Of a DNA stretch of 33,166 bases, positions 1 through 10,189 are shown one piece after another. The notes beneath the pieces were generated by a model. That model saw only the letters and a program-made list of their open reading frames with translations, was not told the DNA's origin and searched no databases. This DNA is from Plantago elongata (lineage: Eukaryota; Streptophyta; Magnoliopsida; Lamiales; Plantaginaceae), in NCBI GenBank assembly GCA_036897095.1, contig JAYMSP010001344.1:1-33166 (forward strand). Reading direction: 5' to 3'. How positions within the stretch are numbered: the first letter of the stretch is position 1; each line of letters opens with the position of its first letter. The position numbers were made by a program, and so were the translations under genes.

Positions 1-391
1 CAAATCTGTCAATTTTCGTTATTCTTATGAATCAACGAATCTTGATCCATCAATTCTCGATATTCTTTTGAATCAGCGAGTCTTGACTTTATCGTTCTTG
101 TGAATCAACCACGCACGCTGCATCGGCTTTCATTTCAGTTCGTCTAGGATTTTAATATTGTAGCTTGTTGTTTGTTTTCACTTTCAATCATGTATTAGGA
201 TTTTAATGTTGTTGTTCTTCTTGTTGTATCCGTATGATTTCAATGTATGAATTCAGTTGTTTTCCATCTACCATCTACTTCTTTTCTATCTAACTTGTTT
301 TGCATCTACCATGTGCTTCTTCTCCACCTAACTAATTCCACTATCTCATGTATATATAACATATCAATCCTCCTTCCTATTAAACTCAAAC
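1..391. other. Non-coding start with weak tandem repeats
   Basis: No gene is seen. The first ~110 bases contain two and a half diverged copies of a ~38-bp unit (a GAATCA core followed by CGAATCTTGA or CGAGTCTTGA). The rest is T-rich with TTGTTG and ATCTACCATCTAC-like low-complexity stretches. It may be the leader of the short ORF that follows, but nothing proves transcription. Confidence 0.4.
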
Positions 392-607
392 ATGTCCGAA
401 TGTCAAGGTTTCTCCCAAAATGAAGATAATGCCCTTCGAAAGATCTACCAACAAGTTAGTGAAGATCCCGAATTTACAAACTTGAGCAAGACCTCGGTTT
501 TCAGAAGGGTGAAACAAATTTGGGATGAAGGAGTGTTATCTTATGGCACCGTGCTTGTTGGTCTCAGGGGGAGATCCCGTGATTGTCTGCGAACCAGATT
601 GACCTGA
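392..607 (+). pseudogene. Short ORF resembling a SANT/Myb-like transposon-associated protein, probably a remnant
   Basis: A 71-codon ORF starts at an ATG. Residues 8-45 read like the N-terminal part of the plant SANT/Myb-like proteins carried by PIF/Harbinger elements and their domesticated relatives: an acidic ED pair, a hydrophobic helix, a V-S-E-D-P turn, then a basic helix ending in F-R-R-V-K-Q. After residue ~50 the similarity ends and the frame soon closes, so the ORF is truncated or frameshifted. No transposase, TIR pair or target duplication was found around it. The family call comes from remembered pattern only. It could equally be a chance ORF. Confidence 0.3.
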
Positions 608-1200
608 CTCCTATTCAATGACATGAATAATTGAAGTCTAAAATTTACTTTTCTTTGATGTTTTTGTTGGTGTTCTTGTTCTTCATGTTGTTGTTGTCGT
701 CGTCGTCTTAGCTGGTGTTCTTGTTGTTGTTGTGACCGTCTGATTCCATCTTAATAAATTTTAAAACTTGTTTTAAAGATGCAATTTGATTAATTTCAAC
801 TTTCAAGTTCCAACCACTCTTAGATTATATTATTCTGTTAAATAAATAAATAAATAAAAAACACTATTCATTGTCGTCCGGATGACCCGGCCATTGAACA
901 TGATTTTCAAATGTAGTGGTCATCGTCAATAATCGACCCTATTCATGGTCATCCAACAATCCATCGTGAATGGTCTTATTGTTTGTTTAATAAAGTGTTA
1001 CTTTTATATGATCATGAGATTACTTTACTAGTGATAATCATACATGAAAACTGATCATTTCGCTATGTCAGATATACTTGATACTTCAATGTGGAAATGT
1101 CAAACTCATGTAAGATCACTTTAATTATTAACTATATATGTGATAAGTGTTTGATTTGTAACATGTAAAAGTAAGTGACCACTGATTATTAGAGATGAAT
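608..1200. other. Non-coding, low-complexity
   Basis: No gene is supported. The stretch holds TTGTTGTTG/GTCGTCGTC triplet-rich sequence near 680-740, an (AAAT)n run near 840, and a weak inverted pair around 930-980 (ATTCATGG with CCATCGTGAAT). Confidence 0.4.
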
Positions 1201-1201
1201 A

Positions 1202-1476
1202 CTACTTCCTCCGTTTCTCCAAATTTCTCCATTTCTCCAAATTTTAAATATTTAGTAGACACATAGTTATGTGAAAAGTTAAAGTAATAATAAAAAATAA
1301 AGAAAGTGGAAAAAAATATACTTTAATATCAAAATATATAATATTTTTATAAAGTTGAGATTGTTTATTATTTGTTAAAGGTGAGGTAACTTCTTTTTTT
1401 AGTAATGTATAAAGTTTAATGATGCGATTATAAATGACAAATTAATATATAAAATCTACTGGAACGGGAGGAGTGG
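1202..1476. mobile_element. Stowaway-like MITE
   Basis: The ends form an imperfect terminal inverted repeat: CTACTTCCTCCGTTTC on the left and, in reverse complement, CCACTCCTCCCGTTCC on the right. This is the CTCCCTCCGT-type terminus of plant Stowaway (Tc1/mariner) MITEs. The element is flanked on both sides by TA (1200-1201 and 1477-1478), the expected target duplication. The 275-bp interior is AT-rich and non-coding, as is usual for the family. It is mobilised in trans by a mariner-like transposase not present here. Confidence 0.8.
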
Positions 1477-1478
1477 TA

Positions 1479-2548
1479 TCTTCCCCGTTCTCTTGTCATA
1501 ATTTCTTCAATTTTTCATACCTTATTCTACTTTATTCATTATACCTATATCTTTCAAATCTAAACAATGGAAAAAGTTTGAGCAGAAAATGGAAAAAGAA
1601 AAAGCTAAAAATCCGGATAACCTAAGAAATTAAGGTGGCTTAGGCCATAAATATTAGTTCATGGTTGACAACCTTAGTTATTTAAAAAGAAAATAAGAAT
1701 AGAATTGAAATCAACCAATCAAGGTTGCTCAAAAAGCAAACGTCAACCTGCATTTGGGTACTATTCGATTGGATACTATTCAATCTCTTTTTCTTTTTTG
1801 AATTTTTTATTTTTCTTTATTAATATTTTATAAGAAAAAGTTATCATTTAAAATTACATAAAACTCGATAGCGTTGTTTATTTTAAACTTACATATGAAG
1901 CATTATTATTATTTTATTTATAATATAGTCATAAATTGTTACATCTACTTGTATTTTAATTTTTAATTTAAATTATTTTTTAATATTATATTAATTATAT
2001 ACTTATAATAATAAAAAATAATAATATATAATTGAATTGGAGAGGATCATGAATAAATTATAATTTATTTATTGTGGTTGGATTGGTTGGGAGGTTGAAT
2101 ATGTATATTAAAGATAAATTAATTATTTATTTAAAAGATTAGGTAGTTGGACGGGCTATACTTCACGAATATTATTGGCATCAGTATGAAACCATGAGTG
2201 AACATGAGTTAGTTGTCAACCGCAATCAACGGCCAAAGTGGGAAGAGCATTATTCTAATGGGCAATGCTCTATCTTTTGTAAGAAGGGAACGAGAATGAA
2301 CAAAAGGAAAGGTGTTAGGACCAATAGTAGAATTTATTAAAGTTGAAAAACAAAATCGTCAGAAGGGCAGGTGGTAGTATTTGTAATGTCCGTAATTAGC
2401 GGTGATGCCCCAACTTTCTACACCGTGAATGTGGTCATGATCGATGCCAATTCTTCATACGAATTATGATCCGATTGTTATTTTGGTTTCACCTCGTCGG
2501 ATTAGAATGGCAACCTCACAATAATTGTATGCACTACCGGCCGAAAAC
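1479..2548. other. AT-rich intergenic stretch, possible degenerate MITE
   Basis: No gene is supported. A perfect 10-bp inverted pair, GGTTGACAAC at 1663-1672 and its complement at 2212-2221, brackets a very AT-rich interior and could mark a decayed ~0.6-kb MITE, but no target duplication was found. A perfect 8-bp inverted pair (AGAGCATT / AATGCTCT) lies near 2246-2273. Confidence 0.3.
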
Positions 2549-2556
2549 ATGCTAGC
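2549..2556. repeat. 8-bp target site duplication, left copy
   Basis: ATGCTAGC lies directly before the hAT left terminus and is repeated without mismatch at 3691-3698, directly after the right terminus. Eight bases is the hAT superfamily hallmark. Confidence 0.9.
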
Positions 2557-3690
2557 TAGGGATGATCATAAAATCTGAAAATTAAAAATCCAACAATCCG
2601 ATCCCATTCCATCTGCTATATTCAGATCGGATTTCGGGTTGGCATTTTTTAGTTTTTCTGATTTCGGATCGGGTCGGATTACATCCGTCGGATTTTCGGA
2701 TAATTCGAATTTAATCCGAAATATATTTAAAAAAAAAAAACCCCCCAGAAGGCCAGAAACGTTTTTAACTAGTAGCAACTTTGTAAACCCTAAAACCCAA
2801 ACGGCCAAACCTAATTGTCTCATTCCCAATTTTCAGTCTCACTCAACTTATCACTCAGCCCTTCCATTGATTTCGTTCATCGGAGCCGGATCTACCTCGA
2901 CATCGATGACGGCTCCTTCAGAGGCAGATATTGGTGGTGCACCGAACTCAGCTGGTCTCACCGTCTCATACCCTCATCCCGTCATCCGTCTCGGCGTCTC
3001 GTCTCTCTCTCAAGTCTCAACCGCTCGGATTGCTATATTCGGATCTGAATTGAATTGAATTAGAGGAGATAGAAATGTCAATGGGAATGAGAGATCTGAA
3101 TCTGAGTTGATTAGATCTGTAAATACTTGGGGATTATGCAGGTATTGTCGATTAAGGAGGGTGTTAGGGTTTGTCGGAAAAAGTAGTCGTCGGAGAAGAG
3201 GCTGCTAGGGTTTGACGGAGGAAGAGTGTCTAATTCTTTGAGAAATCCACCGTTGCAATTAGGGCAGAAGACTTCGGCGGTTGGTGAGGAAGGAGGGAGG
3301 AGATTGACGTGGCCTTCGCATTGCTAGCAGAAGTACAGCTTTGCCGCCGTTGCTCCGCCGTGATTCGCCACCGTAGACATCGGGAAATTATTCGATTTTG
3401 TGTGTATTAGTGTATGTATAGATTGGTTGAAAATGAATATTTTGTCCAAAGTAATCAAATGGGGGATGTGTTGCTTTAAATACTTCTTAACCGACATCGG
3501 GAACTTTAATTTTTTTATTTTTGGATTAATTTCGGATTAATCCGAAAAAACCCGATCCGGGACGGATTAATCTAAATCCGATCTGATAATTCGGATCGGA
3601 TTATGGATCGACCCTCAGTTGGTCCGAAACTTCGGATAAATCCGAAGTTCGGATCGGATCGGATCAGATTAATCCGAATGGTCACCCCTA
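2557..3690. mobile_element. Non-autonomous hAT element carrying a host gene fragment
   Basis: The termini are inverted repeats (TAGGGATGATCAT at the left; ATGGTCACCCCTA at the right), flanked by a perfect 8-bp target duplication ATGCTAGC. About 150 bp at each end is packed with CGGAT/ATCCG repeats in both orientations, typical of hAT subterminal transposase-binding regions. No transposase domain (BED finger, dimerisation domain) is encoded, so the 1134-bp element depends on a transposase elsewhere. The interior is GC-richer than the flanks. It contains a plus-strand leader-like segment (about 2815-3055) and a minus-strand fragment of an E3 ligase gene (3111-3380). Confidence 0.9.
3111..3380 (-). 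pseudogene. Captured 5' fragment of a RING-type E3 ubiquitin ligase gene (zinc-ribbon region)
   Basis: Reading the minus strand from an ATG at 3380 gives 90 codons, including one internal stop and the terminal stop. The product resembles the N-terminus of plant RING E3 ligases that begin with a zinc-ribbon: a short Ala/Gly leader, K-L-Y-F-C at residues 14-18, Cys21, then C-P-N-C at 39-42 followed by N-G-G-F-L-K-E-L. The four zinc-binding Cys (18, 21, 39, 42) are all kept. Codon 19, normally His in C-H-Q-C, is TAG, so the copy cannot make the protein. The RING finger itself is absent. The bases upstream of the ATG look like a normal plant 5' UTR (CACACAAAATCG), so leader and first codons were captured together. 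Gene identity rests on remembered family pattern. It lies inside the hAT element and was probably acquired by it. Confidence 0.7.
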
Positions 3691-3698
3691 ATGCTAGC
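3691..3698. repeat. 8-bp target site duplication, right copy
   Basis: ATGCTAGC, identical to 2549-2556. Confidence 0.9.
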
Positions 3699-3792
3699 TA
3701 GTCTATGGTCCATTGCAATGTACATAACTAATTACTCATTTTACTTTCCGACAGTGACTGAATTTTCATCATAAGTTTTGCAAGGAATTTGA

Positions 3793-3868
3793 GACTGATT
3801 GGGAAGCGATTTACAAAACAGACTATTTGAATGAACATTTTTCAATTCAAATCGCTTCTCAATCAGCC
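3793..3868. repeat. Imperfect inverted repeat (hairpin)
   Basis: Arms 3796-3812 and 3849-3865 pair at 16 of 17 positions around a 36-nt loop, and c3795/g3866 extends the pairing. There are no flanking duplications, so it is not an obvious MITE. Function is unknown. Confidence 0.5.
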
Positions 3869-4480
3869 CATTGATTTTTAAGTTGGGCGCCCTTCTGAAT
3901 TTATCAAACTAAACTTTAAGAAATTATCATAAATAATTAATATTATGTTTATCTGGTGAAGTTTTTCCTTAAAAGTTAAATAAAATTTATTTTGTACAAA
4001 CATATTTTAAAATGAGTTAAAAGTTTGTTTGTGAACGAAAGCATCCACGACCCACCATAATTTATGCATTCCACTTGCACCGTGTAAAATACGGACGCTT
4101 TGGCATATACCTTGGACTAGACAAAACTGGGAAGGGCAATCATATTTTTAAAAGATTTTGAACAAAATAATTGGTGTACGTATGCCGATTGTCGACTCGT
4201 ACATAAAGCATAAGCGTCCATAATTTTTAGTTAATTAAACGATATTATGATATAATTAATTGTCAGTAGTTATTGGCAAACTGGACACACCACTTTTTGA
4301 GAGTGGAGACATGACCGTACTGTTTCCTGCAAAGTCAAGCAGGATTATATAGTATTAGGAGTCCAAAACTCCAAATTACTTGTTCCACCTTTACCATGAA
4401 TAGCGTTGAATGATGAAAATGGCTCCCAAAAAATCTGTTAAAGTACAATAGCACGATTAAGTAATACATCTCCGAACAAC
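3869..4480. other. Non-coding
   Basis: No gene, RNA gene or element is recognised in this AT-rich stretch. Confidence 0.4.
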
Positions 4481-4555
4481 GAAGTGCAACTTATTCCTCT
4501 AATTAATAGGTTAGAGGTTCGAATCATCTTTAACCGTTTAAAATGTAATACACCT
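4481..4555 (+). mobile_element. SINE-like fragment with a tRNA-type B box
   Basis: AGGTTCGAATCATC (4514-4527) fits the Pol III B-box consensus GGTTCGANNCC. The segment is collinear with the better copy at 13493-13585: GAAGTGCAA at the start, TAATAGGTTAGA before the B box, TTTAACCGTTTA after it. The A-box part is missing, consistent with an internal deletion. Confidence 0.45.
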
Positions 4556-5888
4556 TCGAACGAGGTGAATTTGGGCATCCACCTGTTACGAAATTAGAAG
4601 ATTCGTATTAGCATGGCACCTATGTACTCAATTCCTAGTCGAAGTTGTTTGTTTTGGGACATCTCAGGCCAATTTCAGGAAAAAGCAGAAGCAATATTGA
4701 TGGGTCAGCAAAATGCTCATCCATACGAGTCACGTGCCACTGTTTGTTTATTAAACTTTTTTTAGGTTTTACGGAGGTTAATCATGTAGACTACGTTATT
4801 TATTACGTCACAACTACTTACATAAGAGGTTTGTGCCTCACTCCTAATGTTAAGTGACCTTCCCGGTTGTCCTAATTGGACCTATACCGTTAAACTCGAG
4901 ATTACCATCTTCTTCTTTGAATTCTATGTAATTACCTATATAGAGTTTATTGACCTACTAATTCATTTTATAGAAAATGCCTCATGAAATGTTTGGAAGT
5001 ATGATCGTATGAAGTTAATTAACTAAGATAATATGGAGAGCGTAGTCTTCTAAATAAAGTTAACATTCCAATCATTGTTTGAATTTCAAATCTTATGAAC
5101 GTTAGGATCATTAATTACTCCAGGTTGGATGTCAATCAGACAAATTAAAAACATATAATTCAAACAGTAATACGATAATTTATGCGTTTACTTCTTGTTG
5201 GAGTGTGTTTATTTATATTTTTGAATGACAGTGAGAACAGAACACATAGCACGAAGAGGCATGTCCATGGGGAAGCTTCTCAGTTCCAGAGAGTGCATTA
5301 ATTAGGTCTTTTGCAGATCAAGTAAAGTTAAATTTATCTATTAAACTCAAATTTAACCAATGCCTTACGCGTATGCAATGTGTACTACTATGATTTACAT
5401 GCCACTTAAGACTTTGATGGTATAAATAAATTAAACTCAGATTGATCACAAGTTCAGTTGACGCGCAGTACTCTAAGATCCACTACTCATCAGATTATTC
5501 ATTATTGTGATAGAATCTTGTTTTTCTCCGGTGTAGTACAAGTCAAATAGAATGTTAACTTTGACAACTGATAGTAAACTAGGAGTGCTAATGTTCAAGA
5601 TGTACTTCATCCACTTATCTCCAAAGAAGCTAGAACAACATTACACAAATTGAAACGTTTCGATTAATTATATCGTGATAGTTTATTTCTAGATAAATTA
5701 CATACATACTGTTTAATAAATAAATGTACTATTTAAATTTAGTGTGAGTGACCCACCAATTATTTTCTCGTGATTGCAAAAGAAAGTACATGTATCGTTA
5801 CACTAGAATCACCCGAAACTGAAGTAGCCACATCGATTCAAATGATCAAATCTTAATCGATTATCGTTGGATCGTTCCATGAAGCATT
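4556..5888. other. Non-coding
   Basis: No gene is supported. The short ORF at 4645-4857 has no recognisable domain and AT-rich composition like its surroundings. Confidence 0.4.
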
Positions 5889-5893
5889 TAAAG

Positions 5894-6470
5894 TATTGAA
5901 TATTTATGAACAAAACGATAAATCAAGGGACCAAACATTGTAATTTGGTTGTATTAAACTGCAAGCAATTCAAGAGTATCGGGACTACTAATGAAGGCGC
6001 CAAAGACTTTGAGACTAAAAGAAAAGCCGTAACTATTTGTGGGACTAAAAGGAAAGAAGGAGATAAGTTGGACCAATCAAAATATAACACGCAAGACGGA
6101 CGCACGAACTAAGAGAATGGACAGAGGACGGGAGCGCAATTCGTCTTACTCATTAAAACAGAAGACAACAAAAGACTGCAACATCACTGCAGAATGACGA
6201 CAAAGGAACGACTTCTCCTCTTGATCAAATTGAACGGTTAGATGATCAACACAGTACAAGCACACCTCTTGCAACCTGTAGAGATGCTCTGTTGATCTGT
6301 AAAGCTTCAATTAATGTATTTTAGCTCGTAGTTTTCCATTTAAATATTTGTGTTGAATTTACCGGCTAAATATATCCGATCGGTGTTAGAACTAAAATGT
6401 ATCTTATCCAACATTATCAATACAACTTTCCTTCAGTTTCCATACATGTCTTCCTTCTCAATTTTTATCA
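5894..6470 (+). repeat. 5' LTR of the copia element
   Basis: It begins TATTGAATATTTATG and ends ATTTTTATCA, immediately before the PBS-like site. Direct alignment to 11647-12220 holds across its full length. The canonical TG start appears mutated to TA in both LTRs. Confidence 0.9.
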
Positions 6471-6482
6471 TGGCACCAGAGT
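6471..6482 (+). other. Primer binding site-like sequence
   Basis: TGGCACCAGAGT directly follows the LTR end. It resembles the initiator tRNA-Met primer site of plant copia elements (TGGTATCAGAGC) with substitutions at the centre. Confidence 0.65.
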
Positions 6483-6568
6483 AAGGTTGTTATGTTTTCC
6501 CCTTCATCTCTTTTAAATACTCTGCATTTCCGACCACTCCCTTTCTTTTCCCTTAACCTTCACTTGCT

Positions 6569-7769
6569 ATGGCTGATTCTCAAACTCCTCCCTCTGGAAG
6601 AGTTAACCCTCCTCCTCCTCCTCCTCCTCCTCCTCCGGATCATGAGAGTCCCTTTAACGCTATCTACCTTCACCACTTAGAAAATTCAATTTCAGAAGCC
6701 ATCACCCCTTTGCTCAACAAGAACAACTATCACACCTGGTCTAGGGCCTTTATGATGTCTCTGAGCATTCGAAACGAAACTGGACTCATTGATGGTACTA
6801 TATCTCAACCTGAAACTGATAGTAGTAAGAAAGATGCTTGGTTGAGATGCAACACAATTGTGATGTCCTGGATGATACATTCTATATCACCAAAGATAAA
6901 AAGTGCTTTGCTTTACTGCAAAACAGCTGAAGAATGCTGGAGCAAACTAAAGATAAGATATGCTCAACCGAACGATGTTCGGATATTTAATTTGCAGCAA
7001 GAACTAAGTATTGTTGTTCAAGGCAATTCTTCAGTGATAGACATTTTCACAAAGATGTCAAACCTCAAGTAAGAATTAGAGGATTACAGGCCTATGCATG
7101 TTTGTCCTTGCAAGGACACTTCCATCACTACTCTATGAAAAAGTGCAGAACCTAGACAAGATCTTCAAGTTCTTGATGGGTCTTAATGAAACTTTTGATA
7201 TGGTGAGAGAGCAAATCTTGCTGATGGATCCAAAACCATCACTAGATAGAGCCTACTCTCTTGTTCTCCAAGAAGAAAGGCAAAAGATGTCTAGAGAAAG
7301 TTACATGTCTCATGTTGAAGGTTCTGCTATGTTCACTAGCAATAAAAGAAAAGAAAAAAGAGGATTGGGACTTACTTGTCCTAATTGCCCAAATTTGAGC
7401 AATCATACTACAAAAAATTATTTTAAGGTTCATGGTTTTCCCATGAATGGATCAAAAAGGCCTTTTGAGAACGGTAGAGGTGATTTTAAAGGGAGAGGTG
7501 GTAGATCTGGTTATGGTGGTAGAGGTGGCCAGTTCCAGGTCAATACTACTGCAACACCATCTCCCAATAGTTCCATCAACCTCACTGGAGGTCAGTTGAA
7601 TCAACTTATGAGCTTTGCACAAACAAAGCCTGCTGCTCATGCTAGAACTGCTTCTCAGCACAATGGCATAGTGACAAAGAATCCTACTCCTGCACACATT
7701 GCAGCTGAACTAAACTATGCAGACAAGCTATTCGTTGAGTCCTTTAATGATAAAGATTGGACAAGTTGA
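6569..7769 (+). pseudogene. copia gag (broken)
   Basis: This is the nucleocapsid precursor that packages retrotransposon RNA. The ATG at 6569 opens a product with a run of about twelve prolines encoded by CTCCTC repeats (6606-6636), then the copia gag domain with N-N-Y-x-x-W-S-R near residue 52, followed by the W-x-x-L-K-x-R-Y segment. A TAA near 7070 and a frameshift near 7105 split it; the remainder continues at 7098-7769. The zinc knuckle region (about 7370-7440) is degenerate: the C-P-N-C pair and the final F-K-V-H-G-F-P are visible, but the ligand spacing is lost. A glycine/arginine-rich stretch follows (7460-7535). The frame closes at 7769, where protease should begin. Confidence 0.9.
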
Positions 7770-7829
7770 GGCACATAAGGGACTTTAGCAGTTCAAGAAT
7801 GTTGTTTCATTTTCATTACCTAAGGCACC

Positions 7830-8960
7830 AGCCATCACTAGTCAAAATGCAAGTGATCAAGCAGCTGCTATTAAAGATCACCTATGGGATTTCAGGCTTG
7901 GACATCCTAGCTTAAGTAGACTTTTAGTTATTCAGTCATCAAATCATGTAGTATCTTGTAAGCAATTCTCTTATTGTGATGTTTGTATGAGAGCAAAACA
8001 AAAGAGATTGCCCTTTCCAATTGAATTCAAGAACTCTATTTCTATTTTGGATATGTTATATTGTGATTTATGGGGACCCTACTGTATTGCAATTCTAAAT
8101 ATTCAACATTATTTTCTTACAATAGTTGATGATCATAGCAGACTAACTGGGTTGTTTTTATTAAAACACAAATCAGATACTAAAATTGCATTGAGTAACT
8201 TCATACAAATGATACAAACACAAATGCAGAAGAGAATTAAAGTGATAAGAAAATATAATGAAATGGAATTTCATCTCCCAGAATTAATGAATAAGCACGG
8301 GATTTTACATCAGAAAACTTGTGCATATACTCCTCAGCAGAATGGTGTGGTGGAAGGAAAACATCACCATCTAATTAATGTAACAAGATCTCTATTATTT
8401 CAATCAAACTTGCCTAGAAGGTTTTGGGAGAAACAATTTTGACAGCAACATATCTTATAAATAGAACTCCAAGTCACATTTTTGAAAATAAGACATCATA
8501 TGAGCTGTTTTATAACAAGAAACTTGATTACACCGATATAAGAACTTTTGGATGTTTGTGATACACTTACACAGAAGCAGTTGGAAGAAGCAAGCTAGAT
8601 TCTATATCTCATAAATGTATTTTTCTGGGATATCCATCCAATGTGAAAGATTTCAGGGTTTATGACATAGTTAAAAGAACCATAATAATTTCAAGAAATG
8701 TAATATTTATTGAAACTGTGTTTCCATTTAAAGAAAGGACAGTTCAGGTAGATGAAATCCATTTACAAGCACCAACACATGAGGATTATGGTTAGATAGA
8801 AGATCATATTGAAAACACCACTAATGTTCACAATAATGATCACATGAATCCTGAAGCAATACAGGAAGAAGAAGATTTTGTAGAAGAACATCATATTGAT
8901 GAGTTACTTGAAGATATAAATGAAGAAAATCAAGAAATTAATGAAGAAGAGATGTAGGTA
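7830..8960 (+). pseudogene. copia pre-integrase and integrase (broken)
   Basis: The integrase normally inserts the cDNA. R-L-G-H-P-S (about 7895) and C-D-V-C-M-R-A-K-Q (about 7978) are the GAG_pre-integrase zinc-binding signature. The catalytic core follows: Y-C-D-L-W-G-P contains the first Asp, but the second Asp is lost (R-K-Y-N-E-M-E-F in place of R-S-D-N-G-x-E-F). The third motif survives as P-Q-Q-N-G-V-V-E with G-K-H-H-H after it. The open stretch 7987-8442 ends in a frameshift. The C-terminal domain continues with F-G-C-L (about 8550), an F-L-G-Y-P motif (about 8625) and an acidic spacer rich in E (8850-8955), interrupted by stops. Protease with its D-S/T-G motif, expected just upstream, is absent. 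Confidence 0.9.
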
Positions 8961-9119
8961 AACTTACCTGAAGAAAATATTAGAAGAACAACAAGAATAA
9001 GAAAATTACCATCACATTTAGACATTTATCACCATAATGCGAAGGCACATACTGTACAAAATAAAGAAAAATCTATTAAATATGCAATTTCTCAATTTCT
9101 TGGTTATGATAAATTTTCA

Positions 9120-10189
9120 GAATCCTATAGGGCTTATTCTATAAATCTTGCTCTTACTCATGAACCAGAGACATATGAAGATGCAATTAAAGAAAATCAC
9201 TGGAAGAAAGCAATACATGAAGAATTGAAAGCCCTTGAGGAAAATAATACTTGGAGTATAGTGAAAAGAACACATAACATGAAGCCAATAGGATGCAAAT
9301 ATATGTCTTCAAAACTAGGTTAAACTCAAAATGACACATTGATAAGTATAAAGCTATATTAGTAGCTAAAGGATACACTCATAAATATTGTTTTGATTAT
9401 ACAGAAACCTTCAATCATGTAGCTAAATTAACATCTGTAAAAATATTTCTTGCATTAGCATCTAAACTTGAATGGCAACTCTATCAGTTAGATGTAAATA
9501 GATATGTTTGCAGATTACACAAGTCCATTTTATGGGCTTAAACAAATCTCCAGACAGTGAAATTCTAAACTGACTAATTATTTGAAGAATGTAGGATTGA
9601 TCTAATCAAAGAGTGAATATTCACTCTTCACAGAAGAAACTACATCAAATAACAATTTTATTGCTCTTCTCATCTATGTTGATGGCATTTTAATAGGGAG
9701 TAAACACACTTCTGAATTAGAGCAAATTAAGAAATAATTAAAGGACATTTTTAAAATAAGAGATTTAGGCCAGCTAAAGTATTTTCTTGGAATAGAAATT
9801 GCCAACAATAGCTCAGACATTCATATATCTCAGAAGAAATATGCTTCAGATATTATTGAACTAGCAGGATTATTAGCATGTAAACATGTAACTACTCCAA
9901 TAGAGCAAAATGTTAAATTCCTACCTAATAACTCTACTATTATTTCAGATCCTAGCTTATACAGAAAACTCATTGGTAAACTGATTTATTTAACAATAAC
10001 CAGACCAGATATCAGTTTTGCAGTAGGGATCTTCAGTCAATTTATGGAAAATCCATGTACAAATCATTTAAATGGAGTTCTGAGACTAATCAAGTACACA
10101 AAAGTGATATTGGATTGGGAATTTTCTTCTCGAAGGATAAAAACTTACAGATTACTGCTTACACAGACTCAGACTATGCAGGTTGTCAT
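9120..10189 (+). pseudogene. copia reverse transcriptase (broken)
   Basis: The start is clear: W-K-K-A-I-H-E-E-L-K-A-L (about 9200) and N-T-W-S (about 9247). The L-Y-Q-L-D-V-N motif (about 9480) carries the first catalytic Asp, but the next ~30 residues expected before V-C-R-L-H-K-S are deleted. The active-site Y-V-D-D reads Y-V-D-G (about 9675-9686), so catalysis is lost. Beyond it are G-Q-L-K-Y-F-L-G-I-E (about 9772), the C-K-x-V-x-T-P motif (about 9880), and Y-R-K-L-I-G-K-L-I-Y-L with T-R-P-D-I-S-F-A (about 9960-10022). RNase H begins near 10160 and is cut by the hAT insertion. Confidence 0.9.
10182..10189. repeat. 8-bp target duplication (left) of nested hAT
   Basis: GTTGTCAT; the right copy at 11189-11196 is GTTGTCCT (7 of 8 match). 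The right copy keeps the copia codon for Pro (G-C-P-M-T), so the left copy holds the mutation. Confidence 0.8.

Noticed and set aside
1663..2221. MITE bounded by a 10-bp inverted repeat
   Set aside because: The pair is perfect but no target duplication or extended TIR supports it; kept only as a note.
2639..3058. 139-codon ORF within the first hAT element
   Set aside because: It starts in subterminal repeats and has no transposase motif; at most it overlaps a leader region.
4500..4530. tRNA gene suggested by a B box
   Set aside because: No cloverleaf, anticodon arm or A box can be drawn; it fits a SINE remnant.
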